DNA from: Rhodoferax sp.
GTDB lineage: Bacteria; Pseudomonadota; Gammaproteobacteria; Burkholderiales; Burkholderiaceae_C
NCBI GenBank assembly: GCA_021738345.1
Contig: JAIPCE010000002.1
Span: 1 to 58,771, forward strand
DNA length: 58,771 nt
Reading direction: 5' to 3'
The notes beneath the pieces were generated by a model. That model saw only the letters and a program-made list of their open reading frames with translations. It was not told the DNA's origin and searched no databases. Position numbers and translations under genes: made by a program. Below are positions 17,759 through 25,738 of the stretch, piece after piece. Numbering within the stretch: position 1 is the stretch's first letter; the number at the start of each line of letters is the position of its first letter.

Positions 17759-18700
17759 TCAGGCGTAGGCCGCCAGGGCGGTTTTCATTTTCTTCATGGC
17801 GGCCACTTCGATCTGGCGGATACGTTCGGCGCTGACACCGTATTCGGCAGCAAGATCGTGCAGGGTCATGCCACCTGAGTTGTCATCGTTGACCTTGAGC
17901 CAGCGCTCTTCGACGATACGGCGGCTGCGTGCATCGAGACTGTCAAGTGCGGTGGCAATGCCGTCAGTCGCCATGACATCGCGCTGGCGCGCCTCGATCA
18001 TGGCCATGGGTTCATGGCTGGTGTCGGTGAGGTAGGCAATGGGTCCAAAAGCGTCTTCACCATCATCGGACGGGCTGGGGTCGAGCAGCACGTCGCCTCC
18101 CGACAAGCGGGTTTCCATCTCAATGACTTCCTCGGGCTTGACATTAAGCTCGCGCGCCATGGCATCGATTTGCTCGGTGTTGAGGCTGTCGCGGTGGGTG
18201 CCGAGATCGGCTGCTGCGTCGTCGCTCTTGAAGCGTTGCTTCATGGAGCGCAAGTTAAAAAACAGCTTGCGCTGCGCCTTGGTGGTGGCCACTTTCACCA
18301 TGCGCCAGTTTTTCAGAATGTACTCGTGGATTTCGGCCTTGATCCAGTGCAGGGCATAGCTCACCAGGCGTACGCCCTGGTCCGGGTCAAAGCGTTTGAC
18401 GGCCTTCATGAGGCCGACATTGCCTTCCTGGATCAGGTCGCCATGGGGCAAACCGTAACCCAGATACTGGCGTGAGACCGATACCACCAGCCGCAGGTGC
18501 GACAGAACCAGCTTACCAGCGGCCTCCAGGTCGTTGTCGTGTTTGAACTTGCGTGCAAAGCTCTGCTCTTCTTCCTGGGTGAGCATGGGTAAGCGGTTGG
18601 CGGCAGAAATGTAAGCATCGAGGTTGCCCAGTGGCGGCACCAGCGACCAGGGATTGGCGACGGTGAGTGCACCAGAGGGGCTTGCAAGTTGATAGGTCAT
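17759..18700 (-). CDS. rpoH: RNA polymerase sigma factor RpoH (sigma-32)
   Basis: 313 residues. Region 2 is GDLIQEGNVGLMKAVKRFDP, then VSYALHWIKAEIHEYILKNW. The diagnostic RpoH box lies in TTKAQRKLFFNLRSMKQ. Region 4 is LHDLAAEYGVSAERIRQIEV. It directs transcription of heat-shock chaperone and protease genes. AAGGAG lies 8-9 bases before the ATG. A perfect CIRCE operator lies about 30 bp upstream, so control by the HrcA repressor is expected. Ends at its own terminator. Confidence 0.97.
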   Translation of the reverse strand: MTYQLASPSGALTVANPWSLVPPLGNLDAYISAANRLPMLTQEEEQSFARKFKHDNDLEAAGKLVLSHLRLVVSVSRQYLGYGLPHGDLIQEGNVGLMKAVKRFDPDQGVRLVSYALHWIKAEIHEYILKNWRMVKVATTKAQRKLFFNLRSMKQRFKSDDAAADLGTHRDSLNTEQIDAMARELNVKPEEVIEMETRLSGGDVLLDPSPSDDGEDAFGPIAYLTDTSHEPMAMIEARQRDVMATDGIATALDSLDARSRRIVEERWLKVNDDNSGGMTLHDLAAEYGVSAERIRQIEVAAMKKMKTALAAYA

Positions 18701-18730
18701 ACCGAGACTCCTTGTGTCATTGGCCTGATG

Positions 18731-18757
18731 TTAGCACTCTCTAGGAGTGAGTGCTAA
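18731..18757. promoter_or_regulatory. CIRCE operator (HrcA site) upstream of rpoH
   Basis: TTAGCACTC at 18731-18739, a 9-base spacer, then GAGTGCTAA at 18749-18757. This is an exact match to the CIRCE consensus bound by the repressor HrcA. It lies 31 bp upstream of the rpoH ATG, in the expected 5' leader. Confidence 0.93.
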
Positions 18758-18785
18758 TCGAAAAGTTCAATCACGGAGATAGTTC

Positions 18786-18815
18786 TTTATAGGAAATGCA
18801 TAGCCCCGGATGCAA
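18786..18815 (-). promoter_or_regulatory. Candidate sigma-70 promoter of rpoH
   Basis: On the minus strand, TTGCAT (18815-18810) and TATAAA (18791-18786) are separated by 18 bases. The predicted start, near 18779, would put the CIRCE element in the early transcribed leader, at about +22 to +48. A second -35-like TTGAAC lies at 18770-18765 but has no good -10. Confidence 0.45.
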
Positions 18816-18894
18816 AGCAGTTCCCCAAAAAAATTCCACCCATTGATGGTTATGGCATTAACGCTGCCCTTGTCTGGGTGGATGCGGTCGAGAT

Positions 18895-19368
18895 TCAGCG
18901 CGACTTCTTGCCTTTGGGCGCGGCATCTGCGGCGTCGACGCCGGTCTTGAGCGTCGAGAGTACCGCGCTTTCGATGGCAGTCGCGGCTACTTTCATGCCC
19001 TTTGCCACGGGCGCAAAGGTGTCAGGGGCGGGGTGGCGTTCCTGTAGCAAGTCTACGCCCGCATTGAATTGCTCTACGCTCAATTCGGTGACTTCCTGCA
19101 GGTGCTTGGCGGTCAGAGCCACCACCTTTTGGGCATTGTTCTTGAAGGTTTCGAAGGCAGCCTGGGGCTCCTTGATCGATTTCATGTCTTCTACGGTTTC
19201 CATGGCCGAGGCCTGCACCGCCTGGGCCTGGGCCTGGGCCAGATCGCCCCACATGCGCAGGTTGTCCATCATGAGTTTGGCGGCGTCCTGTGCTGCATCA
19301 GGCGTGAATTTGTCGGCACCCGACATGAGGGTCTTGGTGATCGATTCGAAGGGGTTGGTGGTAAACAT
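18895..19368 (-). CDS. phaP: Phasin family protein (PHA granule-associated)
   Basis: 157 residues, almost wholly helical and amphipathic, starting MFTTNPFESITKTLMSGADK and ending with a basic KGKKSR tail. The segment AAFETFKNNAQKVVALTAKHLQEV and TELSVEQFNAGVDLLQER match Phasin_2-type proteins that coat polyhydroxyalkanoate granules and control their size. No PHA synthase is in the window. It is followed upstream by the FliD-like gene on the same strand, about 40 bp away. Confidence 0.88.
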   Translation of the reverse strand: MFTTNPFESITKTLMSGADKFTPDAAQDAAKLMMDNLRMWGDLAQAQAQAVQASAMETVEDMKSIKEPQAAFETFKNNAQKVVALTAKHLQEVTELSVEQFNAGVDLLQERHPAPDTFAPVAKGMKVAATAIESAVLSTLKTGVDAADAAPKGKKSR

Positions 19369-19411
19369 GGGTGTCTCCAGAGATGTTGTGACACCCGATT
19401 GTCGGGGAAAA

Positions 19412-20152
19412 CTAACTGCTCTGGTAACCCGACAAACCGGAGCCGAATCGTGCGCTGAATGAGCTGGCAGTGGTTTTTACGCCAGCCTGCTGAAGTGACG
19501 CCAGGGTCGTCTGTTGAGATTTGAGTACAAAGGCACGCTGGTTCGCGGCGGCCAGGGGGTTGCCGACACTGCCGTCGAGCGCCAGCTCCCGCGTGGTGGC
19601 CTTGTCAAGTTGCCGTCCGAGTTTGACCACGCTGTCTCTCAGACCACTGGGATTGCTGGCTTGCGCGCTTGCCAGCCGGACGGTATCGATGCTGAGTTTG
19701 CCCTGGGAATTCAGGCTAATTCCCGCATCGCCGAGGGTCGACAGGGCGGTTTTGTCAGCGGTGACTGCACGCAGCATGGACTGACCCGCGCGTCCGGCAC
19801 TTTCGCGGGTGGCACTGTCACTCGCTGCATTGGCGGTCGGATTGGTGCGGTCCGTTGCAGTGTTGAAGGCCGTGACCAACTGGCCCAACGCCGCCTTGAC
19901 ATCGTCGAACTTGCGCGTGGCAGGCAGATTGGCCACCACCGCGGCCGTGGACTGGACTTCGGATATGGCAGATTTGAGCTTGCCCAGTGACGACAATTGG
20001 TCGCTGGTGGTGTCGAGTTGCGCCTGAATCCGCTGCTCTGCCTTCAGTAGCCCACGCACAGAGCCGCCACTGCGCTCGGTCGCCTGCGTGCCAGTGCTGG
20101 CATTGAGGTAACTAAAAGCGGCGTTGGCTTTCACGAAATCTGAAATATTCAC
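19412..20152 (-). CDS. Hypothetical protein with FliD-like flagellar hook-associated features
   Basis: 246 residues if it starts at the GTG at 20152 (VNISDFVKANAAFSYLN); an in-frame TTG at 20176 is an alternative. The sequence is Ala/Ser/Thr/Gln-rich and helical. LKAEQRIQAQLDTTSDQLSSLGKLKSAISE followed by ALGQLVTAFNTATD and GISLNSQGKLSIDTVRLASA resembles parts of the FliD hook-associated protein 2 N- and middle regions. It has no signal peptide, and no other flagellar gene is present, so the role is unknown. Product class is inferred from these short matches only. Confidence 0.5.
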   Translation of the reverse strand: MNISDFVKANAAFSYLNASTGTQATERSGGSVRGLLKAEQRIQAQLDTTSDQLSSLGKLKSAISEVQSTAAVVANLPATRKFDDVKAALGQLVTAFNTATDRTNPTANAASDSATRESAGRAGQSMLRAVTADKTALSTLGDAGISLNSQGKLSIDTVRLASAQASNPSGLRDSVVKLGRQLDKATTRELALDGSVGNPLAAANQRAFVLKSQQTTLASLQQAGVKTTASSFSARFGSGLSGYQSS

Positions 20153-20478
20153 GGTGCTCTGCAGATAGGCTAACAAACAATATGATCTTACCGGACGGAC
20201 GCAATGTCAATAGACTTAGCCGGACAATGGGTGCGATTCAAAGTGAGTGCGCCGGTAATTCGGTTTTGCCCCCTCGCCCCAGCGGGGCGAGGGCTGGAGC
20301 GAGGGAATAAGAGTCCACATCGCTTTGAATCGCACCCTGCCACAATCGGCGCTTTCGCATTGAAACAAATAGGAGCGTGCCATGCGACAGATGAAAGGGT
20401 TGGTCGCCGGACCGATGCGGCCCCTTGCAAAAATGCCTGAGGCCTACTCGGGCACGTCCCACTGAAAGTAGTTAAAAC
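20153..20478. other. Intergenic region without a supported gene
   Basis: About 325 bp between the divergent FliD-like gene and narX. Short open frames on both strands here have no family resemblance and are dominated by the palindromic element at 20229-20337. The narX promoter should lie in the right half, but I see no convincing -35/-10 pair. Confidence 0.6.
20229..20337. repeat. Nested palindromic element
   Basis: A 15-bp perfect inverted repeat (GGGTGCGATTCAAAG at 20229-20243, complement at 20323-20337) encloses a second perfect 10-bp hairpin (CCCTCGCCCC at 20271-20280 against 20284-20293, AGC loop). No coding sequence is inside. It resembles the intergenic palindromic repeats (REP/MITE-like) that are common in Burkholderiales genomes. 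Confidence 0.6.
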
Positions 20479-22407
20479 GTGCGCAATACCTCACTCTCGA
20501 GCAAGCTTATCCGTATCGGATCCAGCCTGCTGGTGGTGGCGCTGGCCTCGATTGGTCTCACCCTGTGGGTCACCTGGCAGCTCGAAGGTGGTGCGGCGGC
20601 GGTCAATGAGGCCGGGCGTATGCGCATGCAGACCTGGCGACTGGCCAGTGCGGTGCAGGCAGAACGTTCCAGCCACCATGTCAAGGACCTGGTGGAGCAG
20701 TTTGACCAAAGTCTTGCTTTGCTGCGCACGGGTGACCCTGCCCGGCCGCTGTTTGTACCCTGGGATGACTCTGTCGAACGGCGCTTTGCCAGCGTAGTGG
20801 ATTTGTGGCAAAGCCAGCGCGACCAGTGGTTGAGCGACAAACCCCTGATGCCGCAGCAGTCGCTTGATGCTGCGGGCGAGTTTGTCGAAGCCATTGACCG
20901 GTTCGTGTTGGCCATCGAGCACCAGCTGTCACAGTTCACCGCGATCCTCAATCTGTTTCAGTTTGTCATGATGGCGCTCGCCATTGGTAGCGCCGTGGTC
21001 ATGCTCTATACCGGTTATCTGTATGTGATCAATCCGCTGGACAACTTGCGCCAGGGTTTGCGCAAGGTGGAAGCCGGCGATTTCAGTACCCGGGTGGAAG
21101 TCGATACCGAGGACGAATTTGGCCAGGTTGCCAGCGGCTTTAACGTCATGGCCCAGCGCCTGCAGTCGCTGTACGACGGTCTGGAGGCGCAGGTGGAAGC
21201 CAAAACGCGGCATATCGAGGCCCAGCGCATGCGTATTGAGACACTATATGAAGTCAGCGCCTTTTTGGCCAGTGCCAACACGATTGAAGAATTGTCCAAG
21301 GGATTTGCCCAGCGGGTGCGTGTGGTCATGAAGGCAGACGCAGTTGCGGTGCGTTGGTCTGACGAGGCCAATCAGCGCTACCTGATGCTGGCATCCGACT
21401 GCTTTCCGCAAGAGATGGTCGACGAGGAGCGCAGCCTGCTTGCCGGCGCCTGTGCCTGTGGCAACCTGGCACCCGATGCGCGCACCCGGGTGATTCCGAT
21501 CCTGCAGCACGATGCGGCTCCGATGCGCCACTGCGCTCGGGCCGGTTACGAGTCGGTAGTGAGTGTTCCGATCCGCTTGCAAAACCGCCTGATTGGCGAG
21601 ATTGACCTGTTTTTTCGCACCAGCGTGCTGCTAAGAAGTGATGAGGTGGAACTGCTCGACGCGCTGGCCAGCCACTTGGCCAGCGCGTTAGAGGGTTTGC
21701 GCGCTGCCGCATTGGAGCGCGAAGCCGCTGTCGGGGAGGAGCGCGCCTTGTTGGCTCGGGAACTGCACGACTCCATCGCACAGTCGCTGGCCTTTCTGAA
21801 AATTCAGGTGCAATTGCTGCGCACGGCCACCCAGAAGGAGCAGGCCGATCAGGTGCAGACAGCGCTCAACGAGCTCGATACCGGGCTGCGCGAAAGCATC
21901 AGCGACGTGCGCGAATTGCTGGTGCATTTTCGAACCCGAACCAACACCGACGACGTGGAACGTGCCCTGCAGGAAACACTGCAGAAATTCAAGCACCAGA
22001 CGGGTTTGCCTACACAGTTGACGGTCCAGGGCGACGGACTTCCACTACCCGCAGATGTGCAGGTGCAGGTGCTGCATGTGCTGCAGGAGGCCTTGTCCAA
22101 CGTGCGCAAGCACGCGGGTGCCAGTCAGGTCAGCCTGGAGGTGCGCAAAGGCTCGCGCTGGAGTTTTGTGGTGCATGACGACGGTCTGGGTTTTGATCTG
22201 GATCGTAGTCGGGGCGAGTCCCATGTGGGTCTGAAAATCATGCGCGAGCGCGCCTTGCAGATTGGTGCCGAGGTCAGCATCGTCTCGACTCCGGGCGTTG
22301 GCACACAAGTGACCTTAAGCTTGCCGCAGCACCCGGTGACCGGGAGCAATGCAGCCACTGCAGGCCCGGGACTTGCCCCATTACCGGTGTCTGCAGATGC
22401 CACCTGA
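20479..22407 (+). CDS. narX: NarX-type nitrate/nitrite sensor histidine kinase
   Basis: 642 residues, starting with a GTG. Order: membrane helix (about 11-33); periplasmic sensor region with a NarX P-box-like NEAGRMRMQTWRLAS (about 43-57); second helix (about 155-180); HAMP linker; GAF-like domain with cysteines (ACACGNLAPDA); HisKA_3 dimerisation helix with the phospho-acceptor H430 in LARELHDSIAQSLAFLK; and HATPase_c with NVRKHAGAS and HDDGLGFDLD. This is the NarX/NarQ class of kinases sensing nitrate or nitrite. The response regulator gene follows within 14 bp. No nitrate reductase genes are in the window, so the ligand is inferred from the P-box. Confidence 0.9.
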   Translation: MRNTSLSSKLIRIGSSLLVVALASIGLTLWVTWQLEGGAAAVNEAGRMRMQTWRLASAVQAERSSHHVKDLVEQFDQSLALLRTGDPARPLFVPWDDSVERRFASVVDLWQSQRDQWLSDKPLMPQQSLDAAGEFVEAIDRFVLAIEHQLSQFTAILNLFQFVMMALAIGSAVVMLYTGYLYVINPLDNLRQGLRKVEAGDFSTRVEVDTEDEFGQVASGFNVMAQRLQSLYDGLEAQVEAKTRHIEAQRMRIETLYEVSAFLASANTIEELSKGFAQRVRVVMKADAVAVRWSDEANQRYLMLASDCFPQEMVDEERSLLAGACACGNLAPDARTRVIPILQHDAAPMRHCARAGYESVVSVPIRLQNRLIGEIDLFFRTSVLLRSDEVELLDALASHLASALEGLRAAALEREAAVGEERALLARELHDSIAQSLAFLKIQVQLLRTATQKEQADQVQTALNELDTGLRESISDVRELLVHFRTRTNTDDVERALQETLQKFKHQTGLPTQLTVQGDGLPLPADVQVQVLHVLQEALSNVRKHAGASQVSLEVRKGSRWSFVVHDDGLGFDLDRSRGESHVGLKIMRERALQIGAEVSIVSTPGVGTQVTLSLPQHPVTGSNAATAGPGLAPLPVSADAT

Positions 22408-22420
22408 ATCGGAAAGATTG

Positions 22421-23113
22421 ATGAAACCCATTCAATTGCTGGTGGTCGACGACCATAGTCTTTTTCGCCGGGGGCTGATTGCCTTGCTGGCCCAGGATGG
22501 CCGCTTTGCGGTGATGGCGCAAGCGGCCGACATGGGCGAGGCGCTGCGCTGTGTCGAGCGTGGCATCCCGGACCTGATCTTGCTGGACAACCATTTGCCA
22601 GGAGTGCGTGGGGTCGATGGCATCGGCGCTCTGAAGGTTGCGTTTCCAGGGGCCAGGGTGGTCATGCTCACCGTGAGTGAAAACGAGGACGATCTGGCCG
22701 CCGCGCTGCAGGCCGGGGCCGACGCTTACCTGCTCAAGACCGTGGAGTCTGAGCTGCTGAGCGATGCCATTATCAAGGTACTGGCCGGCGAGTCGGTGAT
22801 CAGTCCCGAGATGATGACCAAGTTTGTGAGCATCTTTCGCGCCAAAGGCATCGTCGCCAAACCCGATCCGGCAGCGGCACCCGCAGAGGCTTTCCAGGGA
22901 GGTGCGGAGCCCTCGGGACTCGAACTATTGTCGGCCCGGGAGCGCGAGATATTGACACTGATCGCGCGCGGCGACAGCAACAAGCTTATCGGCCGCAGCC
23001 TCGACATTGCCGAAACCACGGTCAAGATTCACGTGCAGCACATCTTGCGCAAGCTGGGGCTTAGCTCACGTGTTCAGGCGGCGGTGTTTGCCGCGGGACG
23101 CGGCCTGGGGTAA
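22421..23113 (+). CDS. narL: NarL-type LuxR-family response regulator
   Basis: 230 residues from the ATG at 22421 (GGAAAGATTG just upstream); an in-frame start at 22349 would overlap narX. The receiver domain has acidic residues D10 and D11, phospho-acceptor D56 (LILLDNHLPG), a conserved T in VVMLTVSEN, and K in AYLLKTVES. The C-terminal LuxR HTH spans about 165-225 (LSAREREILTLIARGDSNKLIG). It is the partner of the adjacent kinase. It converges with the DUF3422 gene. Confidence 0.92.
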   Translation: MKPIQLLVVDDHSLFRRGLIALLAQDGRFAVMAQAADMGEALRCVERGIPDLILLDNHLPGVRGVDGIGALKVAFPGARVVMLTVSENEDDLAAALQAGADAYLLKTVESELLSDAIIKVLAGESVISPEMMTKFVSIFRAKGIVAKPDPAAAPAEAFQGGAEPSGLELLSAREREILTLIARGDSNKLIGRSLDIAETTVKIHVQHILRKLGLSSRVQAAVFAAGRGLG

Positions 23114-23130
23114 CGGGCTGCTGGCGAGGC

Positions 23131-24525
23131 TCAGGGTTTGTTCATCCATTTGGTGTGAATCTTTTGGGTGGTGCGCCACACGGCCCATAACACCACGGGC
23201 ACCAGCGCGCCGGCGGCGAGTTCGGGGTTGAGTGGCAGGCCGGCGGCTTTGAGTGCCTTGGCGCCATATAGCAGCAGGCTGATCACGTAGTACGAGATCG
23301 CGGCAATCGAGAGCCCCTCGACGGTGCCCTGCAGGTGCAACTGCATTTCCTGACCACGGTTGAGCTTGGCCAGCAATTGCTGGTTTTGTGCCTCGGTGGC
23401 AATGTCGACCCGGGTTCGTAGCAAATCGCTGGCGCGCGCCACCCGCACCGACAGCGAGTCCAGTCGGCGCGCGGTCGCCTGCACCGTGGCCATGGCCGGT
23501 GACAGGCGGCGCTGCAGAAACTCCCCTATCATCTGGGTGCCGGGAATGGCCCTTTCACGCAGTTCGCTTAGGCGCTGCCCAACCAGCGTGTAATAGGCCT
23601 CGCTTGCCGCGAAGCGGTAGGTGTTTTCGGCGGTGGCTCGCTCGATGCGGGCTGCCAGGGACACCAAAGTGTCGAGCAGCTCCTGGTCTGACTCGGATTT
23701 TTGCTCCAGCCGGGAGGTGATGGACACCAGCTCGTTTTCCGCCTGGGTCAGCATCGGGCCCAGCGCTTTGGCAAGAGGTAAACCTCGCAAGGCCATCAGG
23801 CGGTAAATTTCAACATCCAGCAGCCGCCCGGCAATGCGACCGGCACGGGTCTGGCTCGTTCCCTCGGGAGTGATCACCAGCATACGTTCAAAGCCATCGC
23901 TTTGAATTTGAAACCGGGTCAAGGCCCAGGAGTGCCCGGCCGGATGTTGGTAGCCCTGTGCATCGGCGCTGGGTCCGGATCCCGCAGCCGAGTGCAGGGA
24001 ATTGCTGCCCATCAGAGACGCCACGACGGTGCGCGCGCCAAGCCAGACCATGGCTTGGCGCATGAGAGCGGGAGCGTTGTCGAGTGGCGCGTGCAGCATC
24101 ACCAACTGGATGGCGGATACCGTACGACCGGGAATCTGCTGCAGCCAGCTTTCCGGCACGGCCAGACTCGCCATCAGCTCAGGTTCCACTGCATCCAGCA
24201 TCGCATGGGTGGGCAGCGGCTGCACCACGGTATAGCGCGAAAACTCGTTGTGGCGCTCCCACTTGAGGCTGAAACCGGGGTTTCTCAGCCGCAGAAAGTT
24301 GTCATTGAGTTGATCTTGTGGCAAATCGGCCCAGCCTGGCAGCCCGCGCAGATGGGTGCATGCCATCTCACGCGTCACACCGTCGTGCAGTACCGCCACA
24401 TCGATGATCAGCGCCGGTAGTCGAATGCGCGCTGAGGGGCGCGCATGCACCTCGTTATGCGTTGCGGCCCGCTGTGGATCGTCGGGCGGAAGAGACGATG
24501 CTGTGGATGTGGGATGGAGTTGCAT
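23131..24525 (-). CDS. DUF3422 family membrane protein
   Basis: 464 residues. The N-terminal signature RAATHNEVHARPSARIRLPA and later KWERHNEFSRYTVVQP are typical of DUF3422, a family of Proteobacteria with a large soluble domain and two C-terminal membrane helices (here about residues 400-455, VEGLSIAAISYYVISLLLYG and LVPVVLWAVWRTT). A helical stretch at about 270-380 precedes them. Function is unknown. It shares its strand with the tungstate regulator gene, about 50 bp from that gene's end. Confidence 0.88.
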   Translation of the reverse strand: MQLHPTSTASSLPPDDPQRAATHNEVHARPSARIRLPALIIDVAVLHDGVTREMACTHLRGLPGWADLPQDQLNDNFLRLRNPGFSLKWERHNEFSRYTVVQPLPTHAMLDAVEPELMASLAVPESWLQQIPGRTVSAIQLVMLHAPLDNAPALMRQAMVWLGARTVVASLMGSNSLHSAAGSGPSADAQGYQHPAGHSWALTRFQIQSDGFERMLVITPEGTSQTRAGRIAGRLLDVEIYRLMALRGLPLAKALGPMLTQAENELVSITSRLEQKSESDQELLDTLVSLAARIERATAENTYRFAASEAYYTLVGQRLSELRERAIPGTQMIGEFLQRRLSPAMATVQATARRLDSLSVRVARASDLLRTRVDIATEAQNQQLLAKLNRGQEMQLHLQGTVEGLSIAAISYYVISLLLYGAKALKAAGLPLNPELAAGALVPVVLWAVWRTTQKIHTKWMNKP

Positions 24526-24575
24526 CCCCTGTATTTTGCCGAGAATTGTCCCCGTTGCGCGCTATGCAAATCACG

Positions 24576-25691
24576 CTATTTCCGCATCCCTTGGCGTCTG
24601 GGTTTACGCGCAGCAAAGCTCCACCAGGGCAGTACCGCGCGCAGGGACAGTACCTCGCCACAGTGCGACGGTGCGTAGCCTGCGATGCGGGCAAGTTGCT
24701 GTTGCCACTGCGCGGTTTGCAGCAGGTCACGCAGGGCCACTATGGCAGGGTCGTCGAGCGCTGATTTCAGGCATGCCAGATGGTAGTATTCCTCGACCAG
24801 GGGAATGAAGTCCAGGCCCACCGCCCGCGCGGCCACTTCAATACCCAGCGCCACGTCTGCAGCGCCAGATGCGACCGTGTGGGCTGCCGCCGTGTGTGAG
24901 GGTTCGGCCAGCTCGTAACCCCGGATGTCGCGCGCGACAAGGTGGCTCTGCAGCATCAGTTCTTCCATCACCACACGGGTTCCGGTACCCAGGGTTCGGT
25001 TGACAAACCGGGCTTGCGTGTCTTTGAGGTCCGCCAGGGTTTTGAGGCGCAAGGGGTTGCCTCGCGCCACCATGAGCCCCTGGGTGCGCTGGGCAAAACC
25101 AATGATCTTGTGCAAGCCGGGCTTGAGCAGGGGTTTGTAGATACGCTCTGCCAGTGAGCCTGGCGCGGGATGCTGCAGGGTGTGAAAACCAGCCATCACA
25201 CAGCGGCCTTCATTGAGTCCGCGCAGGGCGTCGACACTGCCACAAAACCGGATGTCCAGGTGCAACTGATCGGGGTCACGCGCATGCTCGCGCAGCGTTG
25301 CCAGTGCGTCATCGTGGCTGGCGTACAGGGTCACCACATGCGCGTGGGGGTCAAAGGCCACGGCAAAGACGCGCTCCAATTCACTGCGCAGCGCCTCAAT
25401 TTGGGGTGCCAGGCGGGCCTGCGCCTGGCGCTCGGCCCACATCAGTTTGGAGCCAAATTCTGTGAGCCGCGCAGCCTGGCCCTTTTCCCACACCACCAGC
25501 TCGTTGCCCAGCTCATTTTCCCAGCGCTTGAGTTCCCCCCAGACATGGCGATAAGACAAACCTAGCGCACGGGCACCCGCCGAAATCGAGCCTTGACTGG
25601 CAACTGCATGCAACAAGTCCAGCAAGGCGTTGCGCACCACTGCCGGGGAACTGTCGCGCGACAGGGTGTAATGGAATTGAAGCCTATGCAC
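24576..25691 (-). CDS. ModE/LysR-like HTH regulator with periplasmic-binding-type domain, next to tungstate transporter
   Basis: 371 residues if it starts at the GTG at 25691; an in-frame TTG at 25721 is the alternative. Residues about 17-85 form a winged HTH of the ModE N-terminal type (GSISAGARALGLSYRHVWGE and ERWEN-like helix, then LTEFGSKLMWAE). Residues about 105-340 resemble a molybdate/LysR-type periplasmic-binding-protein fold (GFAQRTQGLMVARGNP, FVNRTLGTGTRVVMEELM, ALGIEVAARAVGLDFIPL). Proteins with this layout control oxyanion uptake and sense the ligand with the C-terminal domain. It is divergent from tupBCA across fewer than 50 bp that hold an inverted repeat, so it very likely controls that operon. 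Confidence 0.82.
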   Translation of the reverse strand: MHRLQFHYTLSRDSSPAVVRNALLDLLHAVASQGSISAGARALGLSYRHVWGELKRWENELGNELVVWEKGQAARLTEFGSKLMWAERQAQARLAPQIEALRSELERVFAVAFDPHAHVVTLYASHDDALATLREHARDPDQLHLDIRFCGSVDALRGLNEGRCVMAGFHTLQHPAPGSLAERIYKPLLKPGLHKIIGFAQRTQGLMVARGNPLRLKTLADLKDTQARFVNRTLGTGTRVVMEELMLQSHLVARDIRGYELAEPSHTAAAHTVASGAADVALGIEVAARAVGLDFIPLVEEYYHLACLKSALDDPAIVALRDLLQTAQWQQQLARIAGYAPSHCGEVLSLRAVLPWWSFAARKPRRQGMRK

Positions 25692-25708
25692 GGGGTTACA
25701 TATCGCAG

Positions 25709-25735
25709 GGTAATCGATCAAACGCTACGATAACC
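25709..25735. promoter_or_regulatory. Candidate operator between the tungstate regulator and tupB
   Basis: GGTAATCG at 25709-25716 and CGATAACC at 25728-25735 form an inverted repeat with one mismatch and an 11-base spacer, covering almost the whole gap between the divergent genes. The right arm ends three bases before the tupB ATG. Confidence 0.5.
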
Positions 25736-25738
25736 GAA

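Noticed and set aside
24576-24591. 15-base match between the end of the tungstate regulator gene and the terminal repeat at 16655-16670
   Set aside because: In a 59-kb window a few shared 15-mers are expected by chance, and no second arm is present at 24.5 kb.
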